From positions 1-39,059 of the forward strand of contig CAYJPT010000004.1 of the NCBI GenBank assembly GCA_964372165.1: DNA of 39,059 nucleotides, read 5' to 3'. Source of the stretch: CAYJAD01 sp964372165 (GTDB taxonomy: Bacteria; Desulfobacterota; Desulfovibrionia; Desulfovibrionales; Desulfovibrionaceae). Made by a program: the position numbers and the translations under genes. Of the stretch, positions 1-8,747 are shown in pieces. The notes under the pieces were generated by a model. It did not search any database, was not told the DNA's origin, and saw only the letters and a program-made list of their open reading frames with translations. Each line of letters begins with the position of its first letter. Position 1 is the first letter of the stretch.

Positions 1-236
1 CAGCCTAGAGCCTTTGCTAATTGGGCAACTGTTTGCACTTGGGCTTTGTTTATATTTCGTTGTCTTTGTTCAAAGAGTTGAATTTGGCGTAATTTTACGC
101 CCGATTCGTCAGCTAGGTTGTTTTGAGACATATTTGTGAGAGTGCGAATGCGTTTTAAATTTGTTTCGGTGTAGTATTCTAGAAGTTTTTCATCTAAGAC
201 AGTCACAAATTTTGAAATATATCTCTGCAGCGACAT
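1..236 (-). CDS. XRE-family HTH regulator, partial (cut by window edge)
   Basis: Reading the minus strand from the ATG at 236 gives 78 codons that stay open to the window edge, so the 3' part of the gene lies outside. Residues about 23-75 form a typical Cro/C1-type helix-turn-helix: a leading LKRIRTLTNMSQNNLADESG segment, then VKLRQIQLFEQ (recognition helix) and a closing ALG. This fold binds operator DNA as a dimer in phage repressors, toxin-antitoxin antitoxins and many small regulators. An in-frame TGA lies six codons upstream of the ATG, so the start cannot be much earlier, although no clear Shine-Dalgarno sequence is visible. Its target and partners are unknown. It could belong to a mobile island lying to the left. 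Confidence 0.75.
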   Translation of the reverse strand, partial: MSLQRYISKFVTVLDEKLLEYYTETNLKRIRTLTNMSQNNLADESGVKLRQIQLFEQRQRNINKAQVQTVAQLAKALG

Positions 237-277
237 AGTGTCAAGGTGAGATCAAAGAATTTTTTTGACGGATAGGA

Positions 278-329
278 TGTAATTTTGTCCAGTAATTTTG
301 TTCAGTAATTTTGTTCAGTAATTTTTTGT
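278..329. repeat. Short tandem repeat, 13-bp unit, four copies
   Basis: Four successive copies of a 13-bp unit close to AGTAATTTTGTTC lie in the gap between the XRE gene and the phosphatase gene. Units 2 and 3 are identical, unit 1 differs at two positions and unit 4 degrades at its end. It is upstream of the XRE start (the minus-strand gene begins at 236), so it could be an operator array for that regulator or slipped-strand expansion. I see no coding potential here. Confidence 0.7.
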
Positions 330-408
330 ATATATTTGGGTGTATAAATTATGGTAATCCATATTAATAAACATAATTTATCTGTAATTACAATATATTT
401 CTCTCAAT

Positions 409-422
409 GGTTCGAATCCCAC
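409..422 (+). other. tRNA T-loop-like fragment in a non-coding gap
   Basis: GGTTCGAATCCCAC is the universal T-loop plus the 3' side of a T-stem. The matching 5' side of the stem (it would need GTGGG) is not present, as only the two inner G-C pairs can form, and no acceptor stem or CCA follows. It is therefore not a functional tRNA. Fragments like this are left by integrases that use tRNA 3' ends as attachment sites. The rest of 237-525 holds the 13-bp repeat and a possible -10 box (TATAAT at 474-479) for the next gene. Confidence 0.35.
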
Positions 423-525
423 TATTAAATTTGTATAAGCTATCACAATTTCTTGTGTTTACTAATTGTTTAGTATAATAAATTTTTGCACATTATTTTA
501 TCTAGTGATTTAAAGAGGAATAAAT

Positions 526-1281
526 ATGAAATATGATGAAGTTTGCACCATAGTACTTGGGGCAAAAAAAATCATTTGTTCTGATGTATCAAATGTTAAT
601 GAAAAAAATCTAGGTGACTATGTAACCAACATTGATATTGAGGTTAATGAATACATAAAAGTCAGCTTACGCAACATACTGCCCGATGTGAATTTCTTTT
701 CTGAGGAAGAAGAAGGTGAGTTGTCAGCAGACTGTTGGATATTAGATCCCATTGATGGCACTGCAAATTTAGTTCACGGATATAATATGTCATCAATTTC
801 ATTGGCACATTATAAAAATGGGGAAATAAATTTTGGTATAGTTTATAATCCTTTTACAGAAGAATGTTTTACTGCCGTGAAAGGGCAGGGAGCTTATTTG
901 AACCAGCAAAAGCGGCTTTTAGTGAGTGAAAGGCGATTTGCACAAAGTATTGTAGAGTTTGGTGCAGGTTATACTAGCAAGCATCATGCTGAAAAAAACT
1001 TTAATATAGCTTTGGAGATGTTTAAAAGCATATTGGATATTAGGCGTATATGCTCAAGCGCATTGGCAATTTGCTATCTAGCAGATGCAAGGATAGACGG
1101 TTATTTTGAGCGCGTGTTAAAGCCATGGGATTTTGCCGCTGCACATTTAATTCTTAAAGAATCTGGTGGATACATGACAGATTTTTTTGGAAATGAAGTT
1201 AAATATAGTGATGCTACATCAGTTTTGGCAAGCAATTCATTAATACATAGTCCTATGCAAGATATTATATTAAAATATTAA
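526..1281 (+). CDS. Inositol monophosphatase family protein
   Basis: Predicted Mg2+-dependent phosphomonoesterase of 251 aa, the usual size of the SuhB/IMPase/CysQ superfamily. All metal-site motifs are visible: the acidic run EEEEG (about residues 60-64), WILDPIDGTANLVHG (71-85, with Asp74 and Asp77) and KPWDFAAA (199-206, Asp202), plus an early GDYVTNID segment. Substrate cannot be read from sequence: inositol phosphate, 3'-phosphoadenosine 5'-phosphate and sugar phosphates are all handled by this family. The start has a good AAGAGG 8 nt upstream. The gene stands alone, and by eye it is more AT-rich than the genes to its right, with many AAA, ATA and TTT codons, which would fit recent acquisition. 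It lies between the tRNA-like fragment and a hairpin-rich non-coding stretch. Confidence 0.88.
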   Translation: MKYDEVCTIVLGAKKIICSDVSNVNEKNLGDYVTNIDIEVNEYIKVSLRNILPDVNFFSEEEEGELSADCWILDPIDGTANLVHGYNMSSISLAHYKNGEINFGIVYNPFTEECFTAVKGQGAYLNQQKRLLVSERRFAQSIVEFGAGYTSKHHAEKNFNIALEMFKSILDIRRICSSALAICYLADARIDGYFERVLKPWDFAAAHLILKESGGYMTDFFGNEVKYSDATSVLASNSLIHSPMQDIILKY

Positions 1282-1387
1282 TTAATAGTGATATTACACA
1301 ATACCTTGCTGATAAAGCCGGGCATCTATCGTGAAACAGATATTTTTTCCTGCACTGTTGTATCATCGTAAACATTATTATAGTATT

Positions 1388-1416
1388 TTAAGTTGACATC
1401 ACTAATGTCAACTTAA
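1388..1416. repeat. Perfect 12-bp inverted repeat
   Basis: TTAAGTTGACAT and its exact complement are separated by the 5-nt loop CACTA. It sits about 105 bp after the phosphatase stop and is not followed by a T-run, so it is not a standard terminator. It could be an operator or the end of a mobile segment. Confidence 0.7.
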
Positions 1417-1439
1417 GTAGAGGCACGCGTAGCTCTAGA

Positions 1440-1598
1440 TTTTCGTAAGGCTCATACTTCGCCTAACGAAAACACCCCTTGGGGGTGGGCTTTGCCTCGG
1501 ACTCGCTCCGGAACTTAACAGTGCAATAAAATTGCACTTATTCCTACGCAGTGCTTGTCTGCTATCGCAGCCAACGGTAATAATTTCATCTGAAATTA
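1440..1598. other. Hairpin-dense non-coding stretch
   Basis: No open reading frame is supported between 1282 and 1713. Instead there is a row of potential stem-loops: 1440-1472 (TTTTCGT against ACGAAAA, extended by AGGC/GCCT with one mismatch), 1473-1487 (CACCCC/GGGGTG), 1520-1538 (8-bp perfect stem AGTGCAAT/ATTGCACT) and 1581-1598 (TAATTTCA/TGAAATTA). The local GC content is higher than in neighbouring gaps. It could be a structured RNA or a decayed repeat element. Strand of function is unknown. Confidence 0.5.
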
Positions 1599-1606
1599 CT
1601 ATACAC

Positions 1607-1640
1607 TGAAAAAGTAATTGTGCAGGACTCTTGCTTTAAT
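1607..1640 (-). repeat. Family B repeat, end-like fragment (B0)
   Basis: Read on the minus strand, this carries AGAGTCCTGCACAATT followed by ACTTTTTCAGTG, which matches the outer end of the two longer family B elements (13771-13980 and 22043-22310). The inner part and opposite end of those elements are not recognisable in the adjoining sequence, so it is either a diverged copy or an isolated end. Confidence 0.55.
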
Positions 1641-1657
1641 GTTATTAAGCATAAAAT

Positions 1658-1688
1658 AAAAAACCACCAGCAAAGCCGGTGGTTTTTA
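1658..1688 (-). terminator. Rho-independent terminator of the FG-GAP protein gene
   Basis: An 11-bp stem AAAAAACCACC/GGTGGTTTTTT-like with a short loop lies about 25 bp after the stop of the minus-strand gene. A and T runs flank both sides, so it can act in both directions. Confidence 0.8.
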
Positions 1689-1713
1689 TTTTTAATATAC
1701 CTAATTAAGTTAT

Positions 1714-3360
1714 TTAATTATTGCTATCAAAGTCGCTCATATCAGGTGCAGTGCGTGGATTGGTTTGGCTAACGTCTAGTGGATAGGCCGTGATAATGCC
1801 TTTGCGTTTTCCAACACCTAAAGCACCAGGGTGAGTGTTTAAGGCAACTACTAGGTCTAAAACACCATCATTATCAATATCACCTAATTCAGCACCTACG
1901 ACTGAGCCACGAATACGTCTTGTTTTCCACTTAAGACCAAGACCAACTCCATCCCAATATAAGGCATGAATTTCGCCTTGAGGGTAGAAGCGGTAACGAT
2001 CAAATAGTTCTGCCGCAGTAGAAACAGGTTTATTTATAAGTAATACATATTCGCCACGCCCTTCAAGATCAGCTATGAGCATTTCCATAGGAGCATAGTA
2101 TTTGCTTGGTAGTTGGTAGCGTTTATCAACTCCAAGTCCATCAATGGATTTGTAGTGTTCCATGCCAACACTTGAACCGGAATACTTGTCTATAGTTTGG
2201 TGCATGGGTTCTCCGTCCATACTATAAACAGTGATACGCTCATTATCACCAAGGATTAAAATTTTATCGACATCATTTTGGCGATTTGCAGGCATATAGG
2301 CAAAGTTAAATACATTGCCACCCTTAGGTAATTTGAGTTTGGAGCCAAGTGTTACTCTGTCACCTACAACACTTGCAGTGTAAACACCTGGGCGGAACAT
2401 GCGCACGCTATCCCAGCTTTGTCCTACAAGGGTAGGTTGATAGGTTGGAGCTAGGCGAACTACGTTTAAGAAGTAGCTGGAACGACGGCAATATTCACGT
2501 AAGTTGCCACCTTCAAAGGTGTATATATAGGAAGCCGGTTGGTTGTCTGACTCACCAAAAGTTGTCACTACTAACTGTGGTGGTCTTCCTTTATTAAAGC
2601 TTATTTGACGTAAAATAAAGGCTTGATTAGACATAGAAACGGTATGTTCTACAAGTTTGTGTAGCTTACCGCCATTCCAATCATAGATATAAAGTCTGTG
2701 GTCACTAAGTACAGCAATTTGTGATTTACCATGTCCGCTAAAGTCACCCATAGCAAAACCTACGATATCAAAGGGTAGTAATGAGCTACGCATGCGTGAG
2801 TTATCATCTGCACCAGAACCTTGATAACGAAATTGTGGATTAAGATAAACGTCTTGTTGGCCTGTTTCGTTCACAACAAGAGCAGGGTTCATTTGATTTA
2901 CAGCTTGCTTGCCTTTTAGGTTACGCCCAAAAACTTGCATGCTTAAACTGTCAGCAAGGTTTTGTACTGAGCTAATAAGTTCGCCAACAGGGCTTTGAGC
3001 ACTCTTTGCCCATTCTTTGCCACTCTTGTCACGAGCCTTTACGTCAATGGTTGCACTGTTATTAACAATGTTTATTTCACCCCAAAATGCATAATCCGCC
3101 CCAGCAGCATTTTGCGCTTGTTTAACCGCATCAACACTGGTAGGAGCTTTGCTTGGAGCTTTAGGGTTTAACTCTACACTGCCTGGCCAAGTTAAGCGAC
3201 TTGCCAATGTGGATGGTATAGCTTTTCCAAGATAATTATATTCTTGTGGTCCATTTACAGTAAAAGGCATAACCATAAAGGTCTTGGTAGCGGCTACAGC
3301 CGGTATTGTCAAAAGTACACTGAAAAACGCCATAAGGGCGATACGCAATGTTAATTTCAT
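1714..3360 (-). CDS. Secreted FG-GAP/VCBS-repeat protein
   Basis: Exported protein of 548 aa. I choose the ATG at 3360 because it is preceded by AAGGAG at ideal spacing and begins a clean signal peptide (MKLTLRIALMAFFSVLLTIPAVAA); the open frame extends 38 codons further upstream without these features. Residues about 25-160 (VMPFTVNGP, ADYAFWGEINI, GELISSVQNLADSL) resemble the TolB/FlgO-like N-terminal domain in which a pseudo-receptor sheet is followed by helices; this is a weaker call. The rest contains beta-propeller-type FG-GAP segments, clearest at MGDFSGHGKSQIAVLSD, IADLEGRGEYVLLI and LGDIDNDGVLDLVVALN, the last with a calcium-loop pattern DxDxDG. Such proteins usually sit in the periplasm or on the cell surface and bind partners or glycans. 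Its precise role is unknown. It is divergent from the methyltransferase gene that follows. Confidence 0.8.
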   Translation of the reverse strand: MKLTLRIALMAFFSVLLTIPAVAATKTFMVMPFTVNGPQEYNYLGKAIPSTLASRLTWPGSVELNPKAPSKAPTSVDAVKQAQNAAGADYAFWGEINIVNNSATIDVKARDKSGKEWAKSAQSPVGELISSVQNLADSLSMQVFGRNLKGKQAVNQMNPALVVNETGQQDVYLNPQFRYQGSGADDNSRMRSSLLPFDIVGFAMGDFSGHGKSQIAVLSDHRLYIYDWNGGKLHKLVEHTVSMSNQAFILRQISFNKGRPPQLVVTTFGESDNQPASYIYTFEGGNLREYCRRSSYFLNVVRLAPTYQPTLVGQSWDSVRMFRPGVYTASVVGDRVTLGSKLKLPKGGNVFNFAYMPANRQNDVDKILILGDNERITVYSMDGEPMHQTIDKYSGSSVGMEHYKSIDGLGVDKRYQLPSKYYAPMEMLIADLEGRGEYVLLINKPVSTAAELFDRYRFYPQGEIHALYWDGVGLGLKWKTRRIRGSVVGAELGDIDNDGVLDLVVALNTHPGALGVGKRKGIITAYPLDVSQTNPRTAPDMSDFDSNN

Positions 3361-3574
3361 GTAAAACTCCTTACTATGATGGGAACACTCCCCAAAGTCA
3401 GTTCCGTATAACCTTATTTGCAATATGTTGCAAGATAATATATTCATCAAGCTTGGTACAATATGCTGGTTCAAGAATTTGTTTTTTTAGCATAAAAAAT
3501 TGTGTATCGTATCTAGTGTAAATAATTGTAATGGGCAGCTAACTCATAATCACAAAGTTAATTTGGTAATAGAC

Positions 3575-4876
3575 ATGGCAAAAAAAATATACGAAAAATC
3601 ATCGTCTCGCTCATTTCGTTTAGTATGTGCAGAAAAGCATATTAACGCAGTAGAGAACTTATTGTATGCCGAAGGGTTTGCATTTGAGCCTGAGGTGTTT
3701 TCTACATATTGCCGAGTTCTTACTGCAGAGCCACGTCCCTTGGGGTCTAGCCTTGCTGCCAGATTGGGCTTAATATATATTCAAGATCGCTCCTCCATGC
3801 TACCACCACTATCGCTTTTTCAGCATGCCTTAAGTGCACAAAATAAAAACGCTTGTGCTGTTCTTGATATGTGTGCAAGTCCAGGTAGTAAAACTGGTTT
3901 TTTAGCGCAGCTTGTTGGTAATCAAGGTTTTGTATTTGCCAATGAACCATCAAAGGCACGCTTAGCAACCTTACGTGCCAATATGCAGCAACTAGGTTTT
4001 TTGCATGTGTCCACCTGTACTTATGCAGGTGAGCAACTACCTCTTACACCCAATAGTTGGCAATATATTCAGCTTGATCCACCTTGTTCTGGTTGGGGTA
4101 CGGTAGATAAAAATCCTAAAGTTCTTACCCTTTGGAAAGGTAAAAAAATAAATCCACTGATAGAATTACAAAGGAAGCTCTTGCAAAAAGCACATGAGCT
4201 TTTATGTCCAGGTGGGTACGTAGTTTATTCAACTTGCACTACTAATACAGATGAAAATGAGCAACAAATTGATTACGCAGTGCATGAGCTTGGTTTTGAG
4301 GTTGTACCACTTGAACCTTTTGATAGCTTTGCTTGGGAAGATAGTCACATCAACGGAACATTGCGTGTGGATGGTGCTCGCTCAAATGCGCAAGGTTTTT
4401 ACATTGCAAAATTACGCAAAACTATGCATGAGCCTATGGAAATAAGTGCTGATATTGATAGTGTTGTGGCTGAGATTGTTCACCCAAGTTTATTGGAAGA
4501 TATTGGCACAGATGTTAGCTTATTGCCAGAAGGTGATTTAATGCTTTTTGGGCAAACAGTTCGTTTTGTACCAAGGGTTGCAAAGCAATTGCTCAATGCA
4601 AATGTGCGCTGGCAAGCTGCTGCCATAGGTAAGATGGTTGGCGGAAGGGTACGTCTTTTACCTAATTTTACTTTACTTATGCCAAATATACCGCCTGATT
4701 CCTCGTTGGTGCTTGAAGATATTAAAGATATTTATGCTCTTTTGCAGGGGCAAAGCTTGCAAACGGGCCTAGCAGGACGTGAAACTGGTCTATACTATGC
4801 AAATGCCAACACCCAAGCCTTACCCTTAGGACGTGTCACTTTAAAGCAAGGTAGAGCTATTTGGTCGGGGCGTTGA
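3575..4876 (+). CDS. RsmF/RsmB-like rRNA cytosine-C5 methyltransferase
   Basis: SAM-dependent RNA m5C methyltransferase of the NOL1/NOP2/Sun family. SAM motif I is DMCASPGSKTG, motif IV is DPPCSGWGT with the release cysteine, and motif VI is YSTCTTNTDENE with the nucleophilic cysteine. After the catalytic core (to about residue 290) there is a C-terminal extension of some 120 residues ending in LGRVTLKQGRAIWSGR, which resembles the PUA-like RNA-binding tail of RsmF (16S rRNA m5C1407) and points to that branch over RsmB, which carries an N-terminal NusB-like domain absent here. The ATG at 3575 is chosen; a TTG 75 nt upstream in frame would add 25 low-complexity residues. The ribosome site is weak for either. 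Target base is inferred from architecture only. Confidence 0.85.
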   Translation: MAKKIYEKSSSRSFRLVCAEKHINAVENLLYAEGFAFEPEVFSTYCRVLTAEPRPLGSSLAARLGLIYIQDRSSMLPPLSLFQHALSAQNKNACAVLDMCASPGSKTGFLAQLVGNQGFVFANEPSKARLATLRANMQQLGFLHVSTCTYAGEQLPLTPNSWQYIQLDPPCSGWGTVDKNPKVLTLWKGKKINPLIELQRKLLQKAHELLCPGGYVVYSTCTTNTDENEQQIDYAVHELGFEVVPLEPFDSFAWEDSHINGTLRVDGARSNAQGFYIAKLRKTMHEPMEISADIDSVVAEIVHPSLLEDIGTDVSLLPEGDLMLFGQTVRFVPRVAKQLLNANVRWQAAAIGKMVGGRVRLLPNFTLLMPNIPPDSSLVLEDIKDIYALLQGQSLQTGLAGRETGLYYANANTQALPLGRVTLKQGRAIWSGR

Positions 4877-4979
4877 CATAAAAAGTAAGTTAGCCGCCGC
4901 TTAAAAATATAATAACTTGTTATAATATTTAAAAGGGGCAGCTAAGTATCAGCAATCACTTTATTGGCATAAAAAGAAA

Positions 4980-6689
4980 TTAAGGCAAAAATCCTTGTTT
5001 ATTTGTTGCTTGCATGCCGCCAAGTGCATTGGATATGTTTTCATATCCATGTTTTTTCAATATTAATATGGCATCATATGCTCGTAGCCCCGTATTACAA
5101 ATAAGAGCAAGTGGGCGATTTTTAGGTATTTCACTTAGACGTGCTTCTATTTCTTCCAAGGGGATAGCATGCCATGCAGCATCTTTTTCTGTTATGGCCT
5201 TTGCTGCCCCTGCTGGGCGCACATCAATAAAAAATGTATCGTTTTCATGTCTATTATGCCAAAGTTTAGCAAAGTCTTGAGCATTGATGGGGTCAAATCT
5301 ACCGGCAAGGGCATTGTCTGCTACATTTGCAACTGTATTTACAATATCCATAGCAGATGCCAAGGGTGGAGTGTATGTAATTTCTAAATTGGAAATATCA
5401 TCTACTGTAGGTTTACTAAATTGTAATGCCACAGCAACTGCGTCAATGCGTGCTTTTAATGCGTCGCCTGCTTCACAAACACCTTGTATTCCTAAAACAC
5501 GTCGGCTATGACGCTCTACCACAAGTTCAAGACTCATCATGTGTTTTTCAGGATAAAAATGCGCACGGTCTAATTGTTCAACATGTATGCCAAGAGCATC
5601 AAAACCATGTGCTTTAGCTTGATTAACACTTAGTCCGGTGCCACACACTGTTAAGTCAAATAGTTTTACGCCCCACGTTCCCACATAGCCATCAAAGCGG
5701 ACCTTTTGTCCGGCAAGATTGCTACCAATCACACGCCCTTGCCTATTGGCCATAGAGCCAAGAGGTATAAAGCCTACACTGTTAGTAATTAAATTGGTAA
5801 CTCCGGCACAATCGCCCCCGGCATAAATATGTGAATCAGAGGTTTGCATATATTCATTTACAATAATACCGCCAAAGTCTGCCACCCTAAGCCCGGCATC
5901 TTTTGCCAGTTGTGAGTTAGGTTTGAATCCAGTTGCCAAAATTACTACCTGCGCATCAAGTGATCTTTTGTCAGTAACAACTCGACATACTTTACCATCT
6001 TCACCTTCAATGCGCAAAAGTTTTTCATTGGTGAAAATATTAACATCATTATTTTTGCAATCATGCTCTGCCATGCTTGCCATATTTTCTGAAAGTACAC
6101 TTGGCAGAATTGAAGAGGCCATTTCTACAACACTGACCTCAATGCCCCACATTTCAGCTAAAGCTACAGCGCACTCAAGGCCAATAAATCCACCACCAAT
6201 AATGACAGCTTGTTGAATTTTACCCTGCTCGCAGTCTTTACGAATATCACGCACAGCTTCAAGACGTGTTACCGCATAAACATTTTTAAGATTTACTCCC
6301 TCAATGTTAGGAATGTGCGCTGATGCGCCCGTAGCAATGACTAGTTCATCATAGCTTAATGTTTCTTGTTGCTTACTTATTACATTTTCAACAAGTACAG
6401 TCTTTGCTGCGCGGTCAATATTTAGGGCGCGCGTTTGAGTGCGCACCTTAACATCTTTTATTTCATCAAAGTAGCTTGCATCACGTATGCGATGATAAGG
6501 TGTTGCACGCAAATCATCTAAGTTGCTAATTTCACCTGATAAATAAAATGGCATGCCGCAACCGCCATATGAAATTAATTCATTTTCATCAATGATGGTA
6601 ACATTGGCATTTGGTAAAAGTCTTTTGCAGCGGCAAGCTGCCTTGGGGCCAAGGGCTACGCCTCCAATTACTAAAATGTTTTTGGACAT
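4980..6689 (-). CDS. CoA-disulfide reductase with C-terminal rhodanese domain
   Basis: FAD- and NAD(P)H-dependent disulfide or persulfide reductase of 569 aa. The N-terminal FAD motif is VIGGVALGPKAACRCKR; the single redox cysteine that pairs with CoA is Cys44 in YGGCGMPFYLSG; a second Rossmann motif is AVIIGGGFIGLECAVAL and the FAD-ribityl motif is IYAGGDCAG. A dimerisation domain follows, then a rhodanese domain from about residue 475, with its catalytic Cys531 in LICNTGLRAYDA. Proteins with this fusion reduce CoA-disulfide or CoA-persulfide and polysulfide, so a role in sulfur redox balance in a sulfate reducer is plausible. A GAGGA site precedes the ATG. selB lies 39 bp upstream on the same strand, so the two are probably co-transcribed. 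Confidence 0.9.
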   Translation of the reverse strand: MSKNILVIGGVALGPKAACRCKRLLPNANVTIIDENELISYGGCGMPFYLSGEISNLDDLRATPYHRIRDASYFDEIKDVKVRTQTRALNIDRAAKTVLVENVISKQQETLSYDELVIATGASAHIPNIEGVNLKNVYAVTRLEAVRDIRKDCEQGKIQQAVIIGGGFIGLECAVALAEMWGIEVSVVEMASSILPSVLSENMASMAEHDCKNNDVNIFTNEKLLRIEGEDGKVCRVVTDKRSLDAQVVILATGFKPNSQLAKDAGLRVADFGGIIVNEYMQTSDSHIYAGGDCAGVTNLITNSVGFIPLGSMANRQGRVIGSNLAGQKVRFDGYVGTWGVKLFDLTVCGTGLSVNQAKAHGFDALGIHVEQLDRAHFYPEKHMMSLELVVERHSRRVLGIQGVCEAGDALKARIDAVAVALQFSKPTVDDISNLEITYTPPLASAMDIVNTVANVADNALAGRFDPINAQDFAKLWHNRHENDTFFIDVRPAGAAKAITEKDAAWHAIPLEEIEARLSEIPKNRPLALICNTGLRAYDAILILKKHGYENISNALGGMQATNKQGFLP

Positions 6690-6728
6690 GCTTATTCCTC
6701 AATAATTAAATTGATAATTTTAAAAATA

Positions 6729-8642
6729 TTAATCTCTTCCACGCCATTGACGTTTATCGCCAACACGCATGGTAATGCGTTCTCTATCCATGTATTCAAG
6801 TAATGCTATTAGATATTTACGAGAAATTCCGCCCAAAATTTCTTTAAGGCTTGCAGGGTCAAGGTCATCATGGTCATCAAACCAGCTTTTTACTCGTTCA
6901 CGTATATCATCAATTATTTCTGCTGAATAGTATAATCCATCTTTGACTTTGACTAGCAGTTTTTCATCTACTAAGATTTTAAGTACAGGTGCTGCTTTTT
7001 TTGCATCAACTCCTAAGTCTTCAAGAACATCTTTTAAATTCGGTGGAGTTGTGTTCCCTTTGATGTGGGCTTCTAATAATGCACTTCGCAAGTCACTTTT
7101 TTGCGTATCGAGTTCAACTTTATGGCTAGATAAACGCAAAATATCGCCTTCAGCAACTAATGTACCAGCTTTAAGGCAACGTTCAATAACTAAATGTGCA
7201 AGCTTGGGTTTTTGCTTAGGGCAAAGTACACCTCTAGCCATGCCAACTTTTAGTGGATCTCGCTCATGGAATGTTTGCGCTTGCTTAAGGCATTGCTCCA
7301 TGAGTTTTGTTACTGCCTGTACATGAATCCAAATGCGTTCTTCTTTGTCATAGCAAAGTATTTCGCCTTTATTGCTTAGTAGTTGGAGACTTTTCTCAAG
7401 TTTTTTGTCATGGGCATTGCATAGCACCATAAGTTTTGCAAAACTTGCTCCTTGTTCGTCAGCTAGGCTTAACTGTGATAAGATGCGTTCATCTAAGCTT
7501 AAATCTTGCTCAAGTGAACATAGCTTGGCAAAGCGTTCTTCAAAGTCGCTATCTTTACGGCGCAGATGGGCATGGATGGGGTGTAGTACAATGCCACCAG
7601 CAACAGTGCGCAAAGGTGAATAAGCTCTTATAACGCAACGATCGCCCCATACACCAACCATGGCACTTGTAAAGCGAATTTCCGTAAGGGCGCTTTCTCC
7701 GGGTTGTAAGCGATCACGATCAAAGAAATAAAGACGAGCAGAAACTTCACGTGCACCGTGGTGAAAGTGTATTTCAGTTCTTGCACGAAGTGCCCGTGGA
7801 GCAGAAGATAAACAATGCAACATAACCATCCAACGTGTAGAAGGAAACAGCGTACCAGGATGTGCTAAAACACTACCTCGTTCCACCTCACCAACTTCTA
7901 TGTTTTGCACATTTATAGCGCAGCGTTGCCCCGCACTGGCATTGTTTGCAGAGCTTTTATGCCATTGTAATCCTCGCACTTTAGTTTGTACTTCATCAGG
8001 CATAAATACAGCTTCATCACCCACTTTTACTTCACCGGCAATTAGAGTACCAGTGACAACTGTGCCATGCCCTTTCATGGTAAAAATACGATCAACAGGT
8101 AGTCGAAAAATATTACTTTCCCTGTTTGATTGTATTTTACTGGTGTAATTTAAAATATATTCTTTTATTGGTTCAATGCCCTCTCGCGTAGTAGAAGATA
8201 CAGGAAAAATTGGCGCATCTTGCAAAAAAGTACCATGCAAAAAAGTTTTAATATCTTCTTGTACTAAATCAATCCATTCGGCATCAACCATATCAATTTT
8301 AGTTAGTGCAATAAAACCATGCTTTATGCCAAGCAAAGCACATATTTCTAGGTGTTCACGTGTTTGTGGCATAATGCCTTCATCAGCAGCAATGATGAGC
8401 ATGACAAAATCAATACCTGCAGCACCTGCAACCATGTTTTTAACAAAACGCTCATGCCCTGGCACATCCACTATGCCAAGGGACTCTCCATTGGGCAATG
8501 GTATGTGAGCAAAACCAAGCTCTATGGTTATTCCGCGCCTTTTTTCTTCTTCTAACCTGTCGCAATCAATACCTGTAAGCGCACGTACAAGGGACGTTTT
8601 ACCATGATCAATGTGCCCTGCTGTACCTAATACCAATGGCAT
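6729..8642 (-). CDS. selB: Selenocysteine-specific elongation factor SelB
   Basis: GTPase of 637 aa that delivers selenocysteyl-tRNA to the ribosome at UGA codons marked by a SECIS hairpin. G1 is GHIDHGKTSL (residues 8-17), the switch region is RRGITIELGFA, G3 is DVPGHERF and G4 is LTKIDMVD, all as in SelB over EF-Tu. Domains II and III follow to about residue 370, and the last 250 residues have the helix-rich, charged character of the four winged-helix SECIS-binding repeats. A strong AAGGAG precedes the ATG. Presence of SelB implies the organism makes selenoproteins, such as formate dehydrogenases or hydrogenases, although none is encoded in this window and no selA or selC is seen here. Confidence 0.95.
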   Translation of the reverse strand: MPLVLGTAGHIDHGKTSLVRALTGIDCDRLEEEKRRGITIELGFAHIPLPNGESLGIVDVPGHERFVKNMVAGAAGIDFVMLIIAADEGIMPQTREHLEICALLGIKHGFIALTKIDMVDAEWIDLVQEDIKTFLHGTFLQDAPIFPVSSTTREGIEPIKEYILNYTSKIQSNRESNIFRLPVDRIFTMKGHGTVVTGTLIAGEVKVGDEAVFMPDEVQTKVRGLQWHKSSANNASAGQRCAINVQNIEVGEVERGSVLAHPGTLFPSTRWMVMLHCLSSAPRALRARTEIHFHHGAREVSARLYFFDRDRLQPGESALTEIRFTSAMVGVWGDRCVIRAYSPLRTVAGGIVLHPIHAHLRRKDSDFEERFAKLCSLEQDLSLDERILSQLSLADEQGASFAKLMVLCNAHDKKLEKSLQLLSNKGEILCYDKEERIWIHVQAVTKLMEQCLKQAQTFHERDPLKVGMARGVLCPKQKPKLAHLVIERCLKAGTLVAEGDILRLSSHKVELDTQKSDLRSALLEAHIKGNTTPPNLKDVLEDLGVDAKKAAPVLKILVDEKLLVKVKDGLYYSAEIIDDIRERVKSWFDDHDDLDPASLKEILGGISRKYLIALLEYMDRERITMRVGDKRQWRGRD

Positions 8643-8747
8643 AGCTAACTCCTTGCTCTTGGGTGAGCCTTGATATAGAATTTATGGGTCAACATGATAC
8701 TTTTCATTTTACTAAGGCGCAAGCATAAATTAAATAGGTAGGATTAA

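Noticed and set aside
409..422. A complete tRNA gene
   Set aside because: Only the T-loop and 3' stem side are present; there is no anticodon arm, D-arm or acceptor stem around it.
6943..8508. Several plus-strand frames of 80-130 aa opposite selB
   Set aside because: They are Ser/Cys-rich antisense shadows without ribosome sites; selB on the minus strand is unambiguous.
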